A stretch of DNA of 28,183 bases from AG1 sp035559775 (lineage in GTDB: Archaea; Thermoproteota; Thermoprotei_A; Sulfolobales; AG1). The number at the start of each line of letters is the position of its first letter. Position 1 is the first letter of the stretch. Under the pieces are notes generated by a model. It had not been told where the DNA came from and ran no database searches. It saw only the letters and a list, made by a program, of their open reading frames with translations. The stretch is from NCBI GenBank assembly GCA_035559775.1, contig DATMAU010000053.1, positions 1-28,183 of the forward strand, written 5' to 3'. Position numbers and translations under genes: made by a program. Positions 1 through 6,176 of the stretch are shown here, one piece after another.

Positions 1-1002
1 TCTCTCGAGCTTCTCCATATCGCTCCTCTTAACCCTCCTAACAGCAAGAATACCCTTCTTAGCTAGGAAGTGCTGGGCAACATCATCAATACCCTTCTGA
101 CAGATAACAACATTAGCACCAACAGCAGCGATCTTATCGACATAGTTCTTCAATATATTTTCCTCCTCTTCGAGGAATTTCTTCATCTGGAGAGGATCGT
201 TGATCCTTATCTCAGCATCTATCTCGGGCTTCTCGATCTCGAGGGGAGCGTCTAGAAGCGCTATCCTGGCATTCGTAACCCTCTTAGGCATCCCTGGATG
301 GACAACCTCCTTGTCGAGTATAACACCATATACCAGCTTAGAGTCGGCCAGACCAGCACCGTGTTTCTTAACTACCTGCACGTTATCGAGATCTATATAC
401 CATCTCCCATCTCTGTTCTCAGCTACAGTTCTGACCGCTTTGACAGATATATCGGCCAGATACTCCCTAGCCCCATGCACGGCCTTGCTTGTTAGAGCTG
501 TTATAGCTACTCTCCTCAATATATTCTCATTATTTATATCGATCGGCTCTGAGATCTTGCGGAGATATTCAGCAGCAGCCTCCATAGCCCTCTTATAGCC
601 TGAAACAATTATCGTTGGATGGATCTCTTTTAACAGGAGCTCCTCAGCCTGCTTGAGAAGCTCCCCAGCAAATATAACTGCTGTTTTTGTCCCATCACCT
701 ACCTCTTCATCCTGCCCCTTAGCTATCTGGACAAGCATTTTAGCAGCGGGGTGTTGTAGATCCATTTTATCCAGTATCGTTGCACCATCGTTGGTTATAG
801 TTATATCGCCTAGAGAGTCTACGAGCATCTTATCCATGCCACGAGGGCCGTAGGCTGTCCTCAGCATGTCGGCAACAGCTATTGCTGCCATCATGTTTGT
901 TCTCAGTGCGTCTCTTCCAACGGTTCTAGTGCTACCCTCTTTTAATATTATAACCGGTATTCCGGCAGGCTCCATATACTGTGCAGCCATTTCAAGCACC
1001 AT
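1..1002 (-). CDS. ths: Thermosome subunit (group II chaperonin), 5' part only
   Basis: ATP-dependent cytosolic folding chamber subunit. The visible N-terminal 334 residues (of about 545 usual) carry the family signatures: GPRGMDKML at about 52-60, TNDGATIL at about 70-77 and EEVGDGTKTAV at about 99-109, which form the nucleotide site, followed by the start of the intermediate and apical regions. The frame is open to base 1, so the C-terminal part lies outside the window. Two in-frame ATGs, at 1002 and 990, are possible. I prefer 1002 because a TATA box at 1022-1030 predicts a transcript starting near base 1000, giving a leaderless message; 990 would begin MAAQYMEPAG. The gene is divergent from the S17e run. 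The subunit class (alpha or beta) cannot be told from this portion. Confidence 0.97.
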   Translation of the reverse strand, partial: MVLEMAAQYMEPAGIPVIILKEGSTRTVGRDALRTNMMAAIAVADMLRTAYGPRGMDKMLVDSLGDITITNDGATILDKMDLQHPAAKMLVQIAKGQDEEVGDGTKTAVIFAGELLKQAEELLLKEIHPTIIVSGYKRAMEAAAEYLRKISEPIDINNENILRRVAITALTSKAVHGAREYLADISVKAVRTVAENRDGRWYIDLDNVQVVKKHGAGLADSKLVYGVILDKEVVHPGMPKRVTNARIALLDAPLEIEKPEIDAEIRINDPLQMKKFLEEEENILKNYVDKIAAVGANVVICQKGIDDVAQHFLAKKGILAVRRVKRSDMEKLER

Positions 1003-1021
1003 AAGTAGAATTGCAGGGGTT

Positions 1022-1030
1022 CTATATAAG
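1022..1030 (-). promoter_or_regulatory. TATA box of the thermosome gene
   Basis: On the minus strand this reads CTTATATAG, preceded by an A/G-rich BRE-like stretch. It lies about 25 bp from the ATG at 1002, the spacing expected for a leaderless archaeal transcript. Confidence 0.6.
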
Positions 1031-1100
1031 CTTTCACATGTGGATTGATCTATATCAGATATATATCTCCAAAACTCAACCACAGTTAGGAGGATATAGC

Positions 1101-1340
1101 ATGGGAAAGGTTAGGACAGGGCCTGTGAAAAGGATCTCTAGAGAGCTTTTGGAGAAATACCCAGATCTATTCACCGCAGATTTTCAGAAGAACAAAGAGG
1201 CTTTAAAGAGCATCCTAAATATAGGGAGTAAGAAGCTGAGGAACCAGATCGCGGGGTATATAACACACCTAATAAAGGTAAGACAGAGAGCCGAAGCTCA
1301 AGGAGAGAGAAGCGTAGAGAGTGAAGAGATAATCGAGTAG
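1101..1340 (+). CDS. rps17e: 30S ribosomal protein S17e
   Basis: Small-subunit ribosomal protein found in archaea and eukaryotes. The 79-residue product starts MGKVRTGPVKRISRELLEKY and contains the family pattern of a basic N-terminus, a KYPDLFTADFQKNK segment and IGSKKLRNQIAGYITHL; full length for the family. I chose the ATG at 1101 rather than the upstream start at 1011 because a strong ribosome-binding site (TAGGAGG, 1087-1093) lies 7 bases before it and homology begins at this Met. It is the first gene of a plus-strand run; the next gene starts 6 bases after its stop. A TATA-like stretch at 1059-1067 lies upstream. Confidence 0.97.
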   Translation: MGKVRTGPVKRISRELLEKYPDLFTADFQKNKEALKSILNIGSKKLRNQIAGYITHLIKVRQRAEAQGERSVESEEIIE

Positions 1341-1346
1341 AGAGGA

Positions 1347-1655
1347 TTGAGAGACCTGAGGATAAGACTCCTCGGATCCCTTAAAATATATTCGGGGAAG
1401 GAAGAGCTCGTGCTAAAGATAGACGGGAAAGTAAAGCTAAGAGATCTTCTAGCCAGCCTCGTTAGGCTCGAGCCATCCCTATCAAGGGCTGTAGAGATCG
1501 ATGGCAAGATAAAGCCCGGATACCTGGTCTTCATAAATGATGCCGACTATATGGTATACCAAGGGCTGGATACAGAGGTGGGTGATGAGGATACCATCAC
1601 ATTGATGCCCATAAGTCATGGAGGATCCTTATGTTACATGTGGAGGAAGAGGTAA
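1347..1655 (+). CDS. MoaD/ThiS/Urm1-like ubiquitin-fold protein with a tail after Gly-Gly
   Basis: A 102-residue protein with beta-grasp character: strand-rich N-terminus (RIRLLGSLKIYSG), RDLLASL helix, a VFIND strand near residue 61-65, and the typical ending GDEDTITLMPISHGG, with the Gly pair at 92-93. Family members act as sulfur carriers or protein modifiers through a C-terminal Gly-Gly activated by an E1-like enzyme. Here nine residues (SLCYMWRKR) follow the Gly pair, so a free C-terminal glycine would need trimming. The start is TTG at 1347. The reading frame overlaps the next gene by 25 bases, and the tail is encoded in that overlap. Adjacent to S17e and a KEOPS-like gene, it may belong to tRNA thiolation, molybdopterin synthesis or SAMP-type conjugation; the sequence does not decide between these. 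Confidence 0.75.
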   Translation: MRDLRIRLLGSLKIYSGKEELVLKIDGKVKLRDLLASLVRLEPSLSRAVEIDGKIKPGYLVFINDADYMVYQGLDTEVGDEDTITLMPISHGGSLCYMWRKR

Positions 1656-2200
1656 GGATATATAGGGAGAATCTAGAGGATCTGGAGAAGAGGTGTAGGG
1701 TTGAATACTACAGAGCGTCTGGGGGGAGAGAGTTAATAGCATCTATAGAGAGGATCCTTGGTGAAGAGTGTGGTAGAGATTCCTATTTCATAGTGTTTAG
1801 AGAGGGACTACTAATAAGCCCCCGTGTAGCTATAGCTGCTGTTGCAAGGTTGGAAAGGGTGAAGAGACGATCTAGACTGATAGCCAGGAAGCCTTCTATA
1901 GAGCTCCTTCTAAGGATCCTTGGGAAGAGAAATATATCAGAAGTCCTCAAGAAGATCGGATCTATAGATGATGGAGAAAAAAACATAGTGATAATAAACT
2001 GCACTGGGTGTGTCGCAAAGGGTTTGAAAAGCATGTTGGAAAGCATAAATCCCGACGAAGAGACGATGAAAAACGGGTTGAAGGGTATAGCAAGGCTGTG
2101 TCTAGGGAAGGGGGCGGGGTATAGTGTTGGTGGTGAAACCTTAGAGGATCTGGAGAAGCTTGTCATAAGCTGTGGAATCTCTCTGGAGTTTGAGGAATAG
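1631..2200 (+). CDS. KEOPS complex Cgi121-like subunit
   Basis: A 189-residue protein. The middle section matches the Cgi121/TPRKB pattern: about 55-75 with ISPRVAIAAVARLE, then ARKPSIELLLRILGKRNISEVLKKIG at about 86-111, then a hydrophobic VIINC strand; the family shows a similar string of basic residue, E-LL, G-R-I-A and K-G. Cgi121 binds Bud32 and the tRNA 3' end in the KEOPS complex that makes t6A at position 37. The N-terminal 40 and C-terminal 60 residues (with CTGC at about 123-126) are less recognisable, and the protein is somewhat longer than the usual 150-170. ATG at 1631 lies inside the end of the preceding gene, suggesting translational coupling. Assigned by remembered family pattern, not by a search. 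Confidence 0.7.
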   Translation: MLHVEEEVRIYRENLEDLEKRCRVEYYRASGGRELIASIERILGEECGRDSYFIVFREGLLISPRVAIAAVARLERVKRRSRLIARKPSIELLLRILGKRNISEVLKKIGSIDDGEKNIVIINCTGCVAKGLKSMLESINPDEETMKNGLKGIARLCLGKGAGYSVGGETLEDLEKLVISCGISLEFEE

Positions 2201-2241
2201 ATCTGTGATAACCTGTTGGCAAAACCGGTTAAGGTTATAGG

Positions 2242-2252
2242 TTAAATATATA
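2242..2252 (+). promoter_or_regulatory. TATA box upstream of Sec61-beta
   Basis: TTAAATATATA, about 38 bp before the ATG at 2286. It predicts a transcript start near 2273 with a short leader. It sits in the 85-bp gap after the Cgi121-like gene and so would start a second transcription unit. Confidence 0.5.
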
Positions 2253-2285
2253 TCGCCCGTCTCTATAACTATTTAGGGCCTAACT

Positions 2286-2465
2286 ATGAGTGTAAAGAAG
2301 AAGAAGAGGGAGGGTCCAGGGCCGGCTACAGCTGCTGGTCTTGTCTCTTTCTACAAGGATGTTGAACCAACAGTGCAGATCAAACCCCTCCTGGTCATTC
2401 TGATCTCAGCAGCATTTGCCATAGGGATCTTCACCCTAAGGCTCTTCATAAACCCCTTTGGATAG
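2286..2465 (+). CDS. secG: Preprotein translocase Sec61-beta subunit
   Basis: A 59-residue tail-anchored protein. The N-terminus is lysine-rich and cytosolic (MSVKKKKREGPGPATAAGL), followed by the family motif G-L-V-S-F-Y around 19-24 and a single transmembrane helix at about 36-54 (LLVILISAAFAIGIFTLRLF). This is the size and layout of archaeal Sec61-beta, the non-essential small subunit of the SecYE channel. The stop overlaps the possible TTG start of the next gene by 8 bases. Archaeal Sec61-beta is commonly called SecG although it is not homologous to bacterial SecG. Confidence 0.93.
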   Translation: MSVKKKKREGPGPATAAGLVSFYKDVEPTVQIKPLLVILISAAFAIGIFTLRLFINPFG

Positions 2466-2880
2466 GGTACCTCTTTTGTCATCGCCGCATGAGATAATAA
2501 GCGAGGCTTTAAGGATAGCGAGGAGCGGTGATATAAGGAGGGCACTACAGATCATAGTCCCCCTCATACCCCCAGGAGAGGATTACGGGGTCGAGCTTGT
2601 ATCAACACCGAATCTCTCTTACTATATAGATAGGGGAGGGCTTATCTCTATAAGTAAGAGGCTTGAGGAAGGCATACCCTATATGATGTCCTCTGCAAGA
2701 AGAATAGCATGGGATCTTCTGCCGAGCTGGGTGCTTGAAGAGGTGGATTTTTGCAAGATCTTGAAGGATCTAGCAAGGATAAACGCTGAATGGCTCGCAA
2801 GAGAAGGGAGAGCTCACCCCCACACGAGGGTTGCCCGTGAAATCGCTTCTATCAATATCGATGAGGTGTGCAGAGAGTAG
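2458..2880 (+). CDS. Unrecognised archaeal protein, about 140 aa
   Basis: I do not recognise this family. The product is mostly helical in appearance, soluble and without signal peptide or membrane segment: SPHEIISEALRIARSGDIRRALQIIVPLIPPGEDYG at the N-terminus resembles a helix-turn-helix hairpin repeat unit, and the C-terminal half has a conserved-looking ARINAEWLAREGRAHPHTRVAREIASI helix. The start is either TTG 2458, which overlaps Sec61-beta by 8 bases, or the in-frame TTG 2476. Codon use matches the neighbours, and it is packed between secG and the AK6-like gene with small gaps, so I treat it as a real gene. Confidence 0.7.
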   Translation: MDRVPLLSSPHEIISEALRIARSGDIRRALQIIVPLIPPGEDYGVELVSTPNLSYYIDRGGLISISKRLEEGIPYMMSSARRIAWDLLPSWVLEEVDFCKILKDLARINAEWLAREGRAHPHTRVAREIASINIDEVCRE

Positions 2881-2893
2881 GGAGTAGATCTTG

Positions 2894-3517
2894 GTGTGCA
2901 GAGTGATAGCCATATCTGGAACGCCCGGGGCAGGGAAAAGTACTGTAGCAAAAATGGTCTCAAGGATCCTTAACGCCGAGGTTATAGACCTGTCAGAGCT
3001 TGTTATAAAGAGACATCTATATTCTGATTATGATGAGATGAGAAAGAGCTATATAGTGGATGAGGCTCTCGTTAAAAGAGAGTTGAGAACCCTGGTCTCC
3101 CGATGTGATGATGGGAGGGAATATCTGGTCGTTGAGGGCCATTATGCTGAGATCGTTGATGAAAAAGATCTAGAGATCCTCGTGGTGCTCAGGATAGATC
3201 CTCGAGAGCTTGTGAAGAGACTGTGCATGAGGGGTTGGGGTTTAGAGAAAAGCCTTGAGAATGGAGAGGCCGAGTATCTAGGAATATGTCTCAGCAATGC
3301 TCTTGAGGAGCATCCGAGGGAAAAGGTGTGTGAGATAGATGTGACAGGAGAGGATCCTGAGCTTATTGCCAGAAGGATCGTAGATCTTGTCAAAGGTGGG
3401 GAAAAATGCGAGCTCTATATAGATTGGACAACATCCATAGATCCTGGAGAGCTGTGGGAAACAGCTACAAGATACTGTACCAGAGACAGAGAAAAAGGTG
3501 GGGAAAATCATGAGTAA
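2894..3517 (+). CDS. AK6/Fap7-like NMP kinase (putative adenylate kinase)
   Basis: P-loop kinase of about 207 residues. The Walker A motif GTPGAGKST spans residues 9-17, directly after the first beta strand. The segment LVVEGHYAEIV near 75-85 matches the second strand region of archaeal AK6-type kinases, which in eukaryotes and archaea bind ribosomal protein uS11 and assist small-subunit maturation as well as making ADP. After about residue 165 the protein has an extra acidic and aromatic tail (LYIDWTTSIDPGELWETATRY) not needed for the kinase core. GTG 2894 and TTG 2891 are adjacent possible starts; I use GTG. The end overlaps the start of the next gene by 8 bases, indicating an operon. Confidence 0.85.
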   Translation: MCRVIAISGTPGAGKSTVAKMVSRILNAEVIDLSELVIKRHLYSDYDEMRKSYIVDEALVKRELRTLVSRCDDGREYLVVEGHYAEIVDEKDLEILVVLRIDPRELVKRLCMRGWGLEKSLENGEAEYLGICLSNALEEHPREKVCEIDVTGEDPELIARRIVDLVKGGEKCELYIDWTTSIDPGELWETATRYCTRDREKGGENHE

Positions 3518-3851
3518 AAAGAGAATGGATAGATCTGGAAGAGGTGTTAGGAAAGAGATACTATACACGCTTTTAATGCTGATCCCTCCAGGCTTGGTAA
3601 CCACATACGGCTCTCTGGCCAGGCTTGCGGGTCTAAGCCCGAGGGTTGTTGGAAGGCTCCTTGCAGAGAATGAGAACGTTGTCATAATACCCTGCCACAG
3701 AGTTGTGAGGAGCGATGGTAGCCTTGGGGGATATTCGTCGGGCGGGGAGAAGGTGAAGAAAAGGCTCCTAGAGATCGAGGGTGTTAGGTTTAATGGGGAG
3801 AGAGTTGATCGTGAGTGTATAATAGATCTGGCAGCTATGTTGATGCAATGA
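3510..3851 (+). CDS. ogt: O6-alkylguanine-DNA alkyltransferase, single-domain
   Basis: A 113-residue protein consisting only of the DNA-binding and active-site domain. PCHRVV (Cys62) is the alkyl-accepting motif; TTYGSLARLAG (31-41) and SPRVVGRLLAENE give the winged helix with its Arg finger (Arg45); GSLGGYSSGGEKVKKRLLEIEG is the usual GYxxGxxxKxxLLxxEG ending. The Cys is kept, so this is not an ordinary alkyltransferase-like protein, where it is Trp. The N-terminal domain of about 50 residues present in most Ogt proteins is missing. ATG 3510 follows GGTGG (3497-3501) and overlaps the preceding stop; an upstream in-frame GTG at 3498 is less likely. Probable role: suicide repair of O6-alkylguanine. 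Confidence 0.9.
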   Translation: MSKKRMDRSGRGVRKEILYTLLMLIPPGLVTTYGSLARLAGLSPRVVGRLLAENENVVIIPCHRVVRSDGSLGGYSSGGEKVKKRLLEIEGVRFNGERVDRECIIDLAAMLMQ

Positions 3852-4097
3852 TTCAGAAGGTCTGTGTTTCCGTTTTTTAGTAACACTCGTAAGGCCAACC
3901 AGCCTATAGAGAACCTACATAGCCTGTCCCCGATAACCTTTTGTTGTTTCCTTTCAATACCTTAGTAGATCGATCCTGCGGGCTTGTGCGTGCTGTTGAG
4001 CTAACGGAACAGGGCTTTTATCTACTCTTTTATCTACTACGAAATCATCCGTTTGTCCCTAGATGTTCATTCCAATCATTTTATATTCATTCATGGT
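3852..4097. other. Gene-free stretch with a tandem repeat and a TATA-like box
   Basis: No convincing reading frame on either strand. It holds a perfect 12-bp tandem duplication at 4015-4038 and a TATA-like TTTTATATT at 4079-4087 positioned to serve the foldable segment that follows. Confidence 0.5.
4015..4038 (+). repeat. Perfect 12-bp tandem repeat
   Basis: CTTTTATCTACT occurs twice head to tail (4015-4026 and 4027-4038). Each unit contains a TATA-like TTTTAT core. It lies about 60-85 bp upstream of the GC-rich candidate RNA. Confidence 0.85.
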
Positions 4098-4099
4098 CA

Positions 4100-4330
4100 C
4101 ATCCAGGGACTTCCACCTCTACCCGCAGGGCCTCTAGCCCTGCAGGATCATGGGCGGCTGCCGAGCCGAACTGCACGTGGCTCCCATCTAGCTCTGCCCC
4201 GGATGGCTTGGAGCACTGCTCCCATCGCCGCCCGAGACCTGTGTGGGGAGACCCACACCGAGGGCAATATCTTTCAAGGCCTATAGATACCAGGCGTTGG
4301 CGGGAAAGCGCCTTCGGGCACACCCAATAC
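4100..4330 (+). ncRNA. Candidate structured non-coding RNA of unknown family
   Basis: A GC-rich island: I counted 81 G or C in the 120 bases 4141-4260, while the flanks are AT-rich. Many perfect helices can be read: 4125-4131 with 4137-4143 (GCAGGGC, 7 bp); 4152-4158 with 4227-4233 (GGGCGGC, 7 bp), enclosing 4163-4167 with 4179-4183, 4184-4188 with 4202-4206 and 4210-4214 with 4218-4222; 4241-4247 with 4252-4258 (GTGTGGG, 7 bp) closed by GAGA, a GNRA tetraloop; and GCC-TTCG-GGC at 4310-4319, a cUUCGg tetraloop. Both stable tetraloops exist only on the plus strand, so the RNA is probably plus. A TATA-like box at 4079-4087 predicts a start near 4105-4109. I found no SRP RNA or RNase P RNA signature and no tRNA or rRNA. 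Ends are approximate. Confidence 0.6.
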
Positions 4331-4477
4331 TCATAAAAATTTCCAAAGTCTATCAATCCTCACTATGTATATCAAAAAGAAATCATCCCCTAGACGGCTT
4401 GGATCATGGCTTCCATCAGCACCAAAAAGCTTATGAATCTTCCTTCGAGCGATGACAAGCGAACAGTCCCATACTTA
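4331..4477. other. Intergenic stretch with partial echo of the candidate RNA
   Basis: No gene seen. Bases 4392-4423 resemble 4201-4232 of the preceding candidate RNA (23 of 32 identical without gaps, including GGCTTGGA and CCATC). Confidence 0.4.
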
Positions 4478-4927
4478 TTATCTCGAACCTGTGATGCTGA
4501 AGAACACGAGGATCAGGCCGAGAGCGATTCCAAGTAGGTTTACTCCGAGATCTCCGGATCTTCCTATCGTTAGTGGAGATCTGTAGTAATTACTCTTAAA
4601 TGGGTATAGAAGAGCCACACCTCTATATGTCATCATATCGCCTAGAAGGTGCGAAACATATCCGAGAAAGAAGCTAGTAGGTATTATCAGAGGGATCTTA
4701 AGGTATAGGCTTATTATAAAGAACAGCAGTGAGAAGAAAAACATGGAAAATATGTTATGGAGAATCTTCCTATGCCCCTTCTTTCTATCAAGATCGGGAA
4801 ATACAGACCCGAGACCCCCTCCTAGCACTATGAGTGGAAGCTGAAACGCCTGTAATGTGGGGGATAACCTAGATATTATGAAGATAGAAACACCAACACC
4901 TAGTATTATATGGGCCGCGCGGTTCAA
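4478..4927 (-). CDS. YdjM-like membrane-bound putative metal-dependent hydrolase
   Basis: An integral membrane protein of about 150 residues. It begins MNRAAHIILGVG, then has hydrophobic segments separated by the acidic loop VFPDLDRKKGHRKILHN, which matches the LPDLD...HR...tHs pattern of the YdjM/DUF457 family (PF04307); a second motif, GYVSHLLGDMMTYRGVALLYP, fits the family's conserved SHLLxDxxTxxGvxllxP segment. The His and Asp residues are the likely metal ligands; substrate unknown. The frame opens at GTG 4957, but TTG 4927 gives the usual N-terminus, with GGTGA seven bases upstream, so I use it. Function is inferred from family only. Confidence 0.8.
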   Translation of the reverse strand: MNRAAHIILGVGVSIFIISRLSPTLQAFQLPLIVLGGGLGSVFPDLDRKKGHRKILHNIFSMFFFSLLFFIISLYLKIPLIIPTSFFLGYVSHLLGDMMTYRGVALLYPFKSNYYRSPLTIGRSGDLGVNLLGIALGLILVFFSITGSR

Positions 4928-5032
4928 ACGTTCACCGCAAAATAATACGTATAACACGGATTAGAATTAACACCCGGTGTTCGAATACTCTTTGATAACT
5001 ACCTATACCCGGAGATTTCCGCTTCACGGTTC

Positions 5033-5075
5033 TTGCCGTAGCCAGCTGTTTCGGGTTTCATGAGCGTTTATAAGG
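5033..5075 (+). repeat. 43-bp dispersed repeat, copy 1
   Basis: Bases 5033-5075 are identical to the reverse complement of 9399-9441. The unit starts TTGCCGTAGCCAGCTG and ends GAGCGTTTATAAGG, the latter a good TATA box (5067-5074). The 30 or so bases after it are still similar between copies (TGATA-TAG-CCC and TGTGGG shared), while the bases before it are not. Confidence 0.95.
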
Positions 5076-5160
5076 ATTTGATATTAGACCCAGGCATGTG
5101 GGTTAAAGGTAAAAGATCCAGGACATATGGGGTTCCCCACAGCAATGAACCAGCAAAGCC

Positions 5161-5400
5161 ATGAAGAGGGATCTGTGGGCCGAGATCGTTCTGAATGAAT
5201 GGAGGCCGAGGATATGTGTCACCGGTGAGATGAGGGTCCTGAGGCCTATGAAGCCCGAACCCCGAGTGCTTAACACCTTAGACATTCTATTTTCTCTAAT
5301 ATGCCCGGCCCAAGATCTACTTACAGACCGTGAATTTATTAGGCTGTTAAGCTCGATGACGCTCTATAGATTCGCAGAGGTAAAGATCTCTGCATGCTAG
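5161..5400 (+). CDS. Doubtful small ORF downstream of repeat copy 1
   Basis: A 79-residue frame starting at ATG 5161, about 86 bp after the TATA-bearing repeat. The composition is soluble and has several Arg codons of the AGG type, but I see no family signature and no clear ribosome-binding site. It may be a chance frame; it is listed because it is the only frame that the repeat's TATA box could serve. Confidence 0.25.
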   Translation: MKRDLWAEIVLNEWRPRICVTGEMRVLRPMKPEPRVLNTLDILFSLICPAQDLLTDREFIRLLSSMTLYRFAEVKISAC

Positions 5401-5624
5401 ATGGAAGTCCATGATACCGGAAGGAAAGTAATATCGAAGCACAGAAACAACTCCCAGAGACCCGTTAGATAGGGAAGCCCGTATGCCTTTCCTAATATAA
5501 ATCTCAACATGAAAAAGACTAAGTGTTGTTGGTCGACCCCCTGGTTTCCTGTGCATCCCACTATAATCCCACAGATCCCTGTCAGGAAAAACATTACAAA
5601 GAGTGGAAGACAACCAATCCCCAC
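5397..5624 (-). CDS. Possible small membrane protein or gene remnant
   Basis: A 75-residue frame from GTG 5624 to the stop at 5397. It is strongly hydrophobic, with one clear membrane segment at about residues 5-24 (LPLFVMFFLTGICGIIVGC) and further hydrophobic stretches near 33-42 and 55-70. A G-rich run immediately precedes the GTG, and an in-frame stop lies just upstream. I do not recognise a family. It could be a small membrane protein, a fragment of a larger transporter, or chance. It ends within a few bases of the plus-strand frame 5161-5400. Confidence 0.3.
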   Translation of the reverse strand: MGIGCLPLFVMFFLTGICGIIVGCTGNQGVDQQHLVFFMLRFILGKAYGLPYLTGLWELFLCFDITFLPVSWTSI

Positions 5625-5703
5625 ACCCCCCTATTTCACATGGAGGCTAGGCAAGGCCGGGAAGTGTTTAAAGCATATCTGAAGAAGCCTGTGAGTGGTA
5701 AAG

Positions 5704-6024
5704 ATGAAGACCCAGAGAGAGGTAGTAAGTGTCCATGATGAGGCATGGGATGTTGTGAAAAAGATCTATAGGTTTGTAAGGGTTTTGAAGGTTCTCGAAA
5801 AAAGATCTCTATACACAAGAGAGCTCCTTAGTATTATGAATAGCTGGGGAGAGACATTCGAACTCTTAAAGGAGATGAACAGGCTCGGACTTATAGAAAG
5901 ATATAAGGATAGATGTGGAGAAACAGTTAACAAAATATGTGTATATAATAGAGTAACGAGTAAAGGGAGGGAGTTTCTTTCCCTCATAGACAGGGTGTTA
6001 GAGATCATTAATGAAGGTCGCTAA
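5704..6024 (+). CDS. Winged-helix-like small protein, putative transcription regulator
   Basis: About 106 residues. The pattern helix (YTRELLSIMNSWGETFELLKEMNRLGLIERYKD) followed by a turn and strand (VYNRVTSKGREFLSLIDRVLEII) is typical of a winged-helix DNA-binding domain: recognition helix near residues 53-65, wing around 80-92, dimerising terminal helix. It is similar in shape to PadR/ArsR-type archaeal regulators, but I cannot name a family. Starts at GTG 5695 or ATG 5704; a TTTAAAG box at 5667-5673 places transcription near 5698, so ATG 5704 with almost no leader is likely. An inverted repeat follows the stop. Confidence 0.65.
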   Translation: MKTQREVVSVHDEAWDVVKKIYRFVRVLKVLEKRSLYTRELLSIMNSWGETFELLKEMNRLGLIERYKDRCGETVNKICVYNRVTSKGREFLSLIDRVLEIINEGR

Positions 6025-6026
6025 CA

Positions 6027-6045
6027 GTTACCATTTTTCGGTAAC
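6027..6045. terminator. Short inverted repeat after the winged-helix gene
   Basis: GTTACC (6027-6032) pairs with GGTAAC (6040-6045) across ATTTTTC. It lies 3 bases past the stop, in the convergent gap with rpiA. It may be a transcript-end hairpin, or an operator. Confidence 0.35.
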
Positions 6046-6176
6046 GCAACCCGTTATACCTAGAGCTATATCTCTCCATACGAAGCGAAGGGGTGGGGGT
6101 GTATTTTAACACATCCTAAAACTCTCCTGATCAGATTGATATTAACTCCTATAATAACGTTGTCTCGCATGTCCAG

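Noticed and set aside
200..598. Plus-strand frame of 132 residues
   Set aside because: Antisense shadow of the thermosome gene.
3278..3898. Minus-strand frame of 206 residues
   Set aside because: Opposite the AK6-like and ogt genes, whose motifs are unmistakable; low-complexity Ser/Leu-rich composition.
4100..4330. RNase P RNA or SRP RNA
   Set aside because: A minus-strand GAGGTGGAAGTCCC resembles the first conserved RNase P block but lies at the 3' edge with no partner block; the SRP GGAA-loop and GAGCAGC pattern is not present.
4087..4356. Minus-strand 89-residue frame with CPRCG, looking like a zinc ribbon
   Set aside because: It lies across the helices of the GC-rich segment, has only one CxxC pair, and its composition follows the RNA-like base content; coding on the other strand is just as open.
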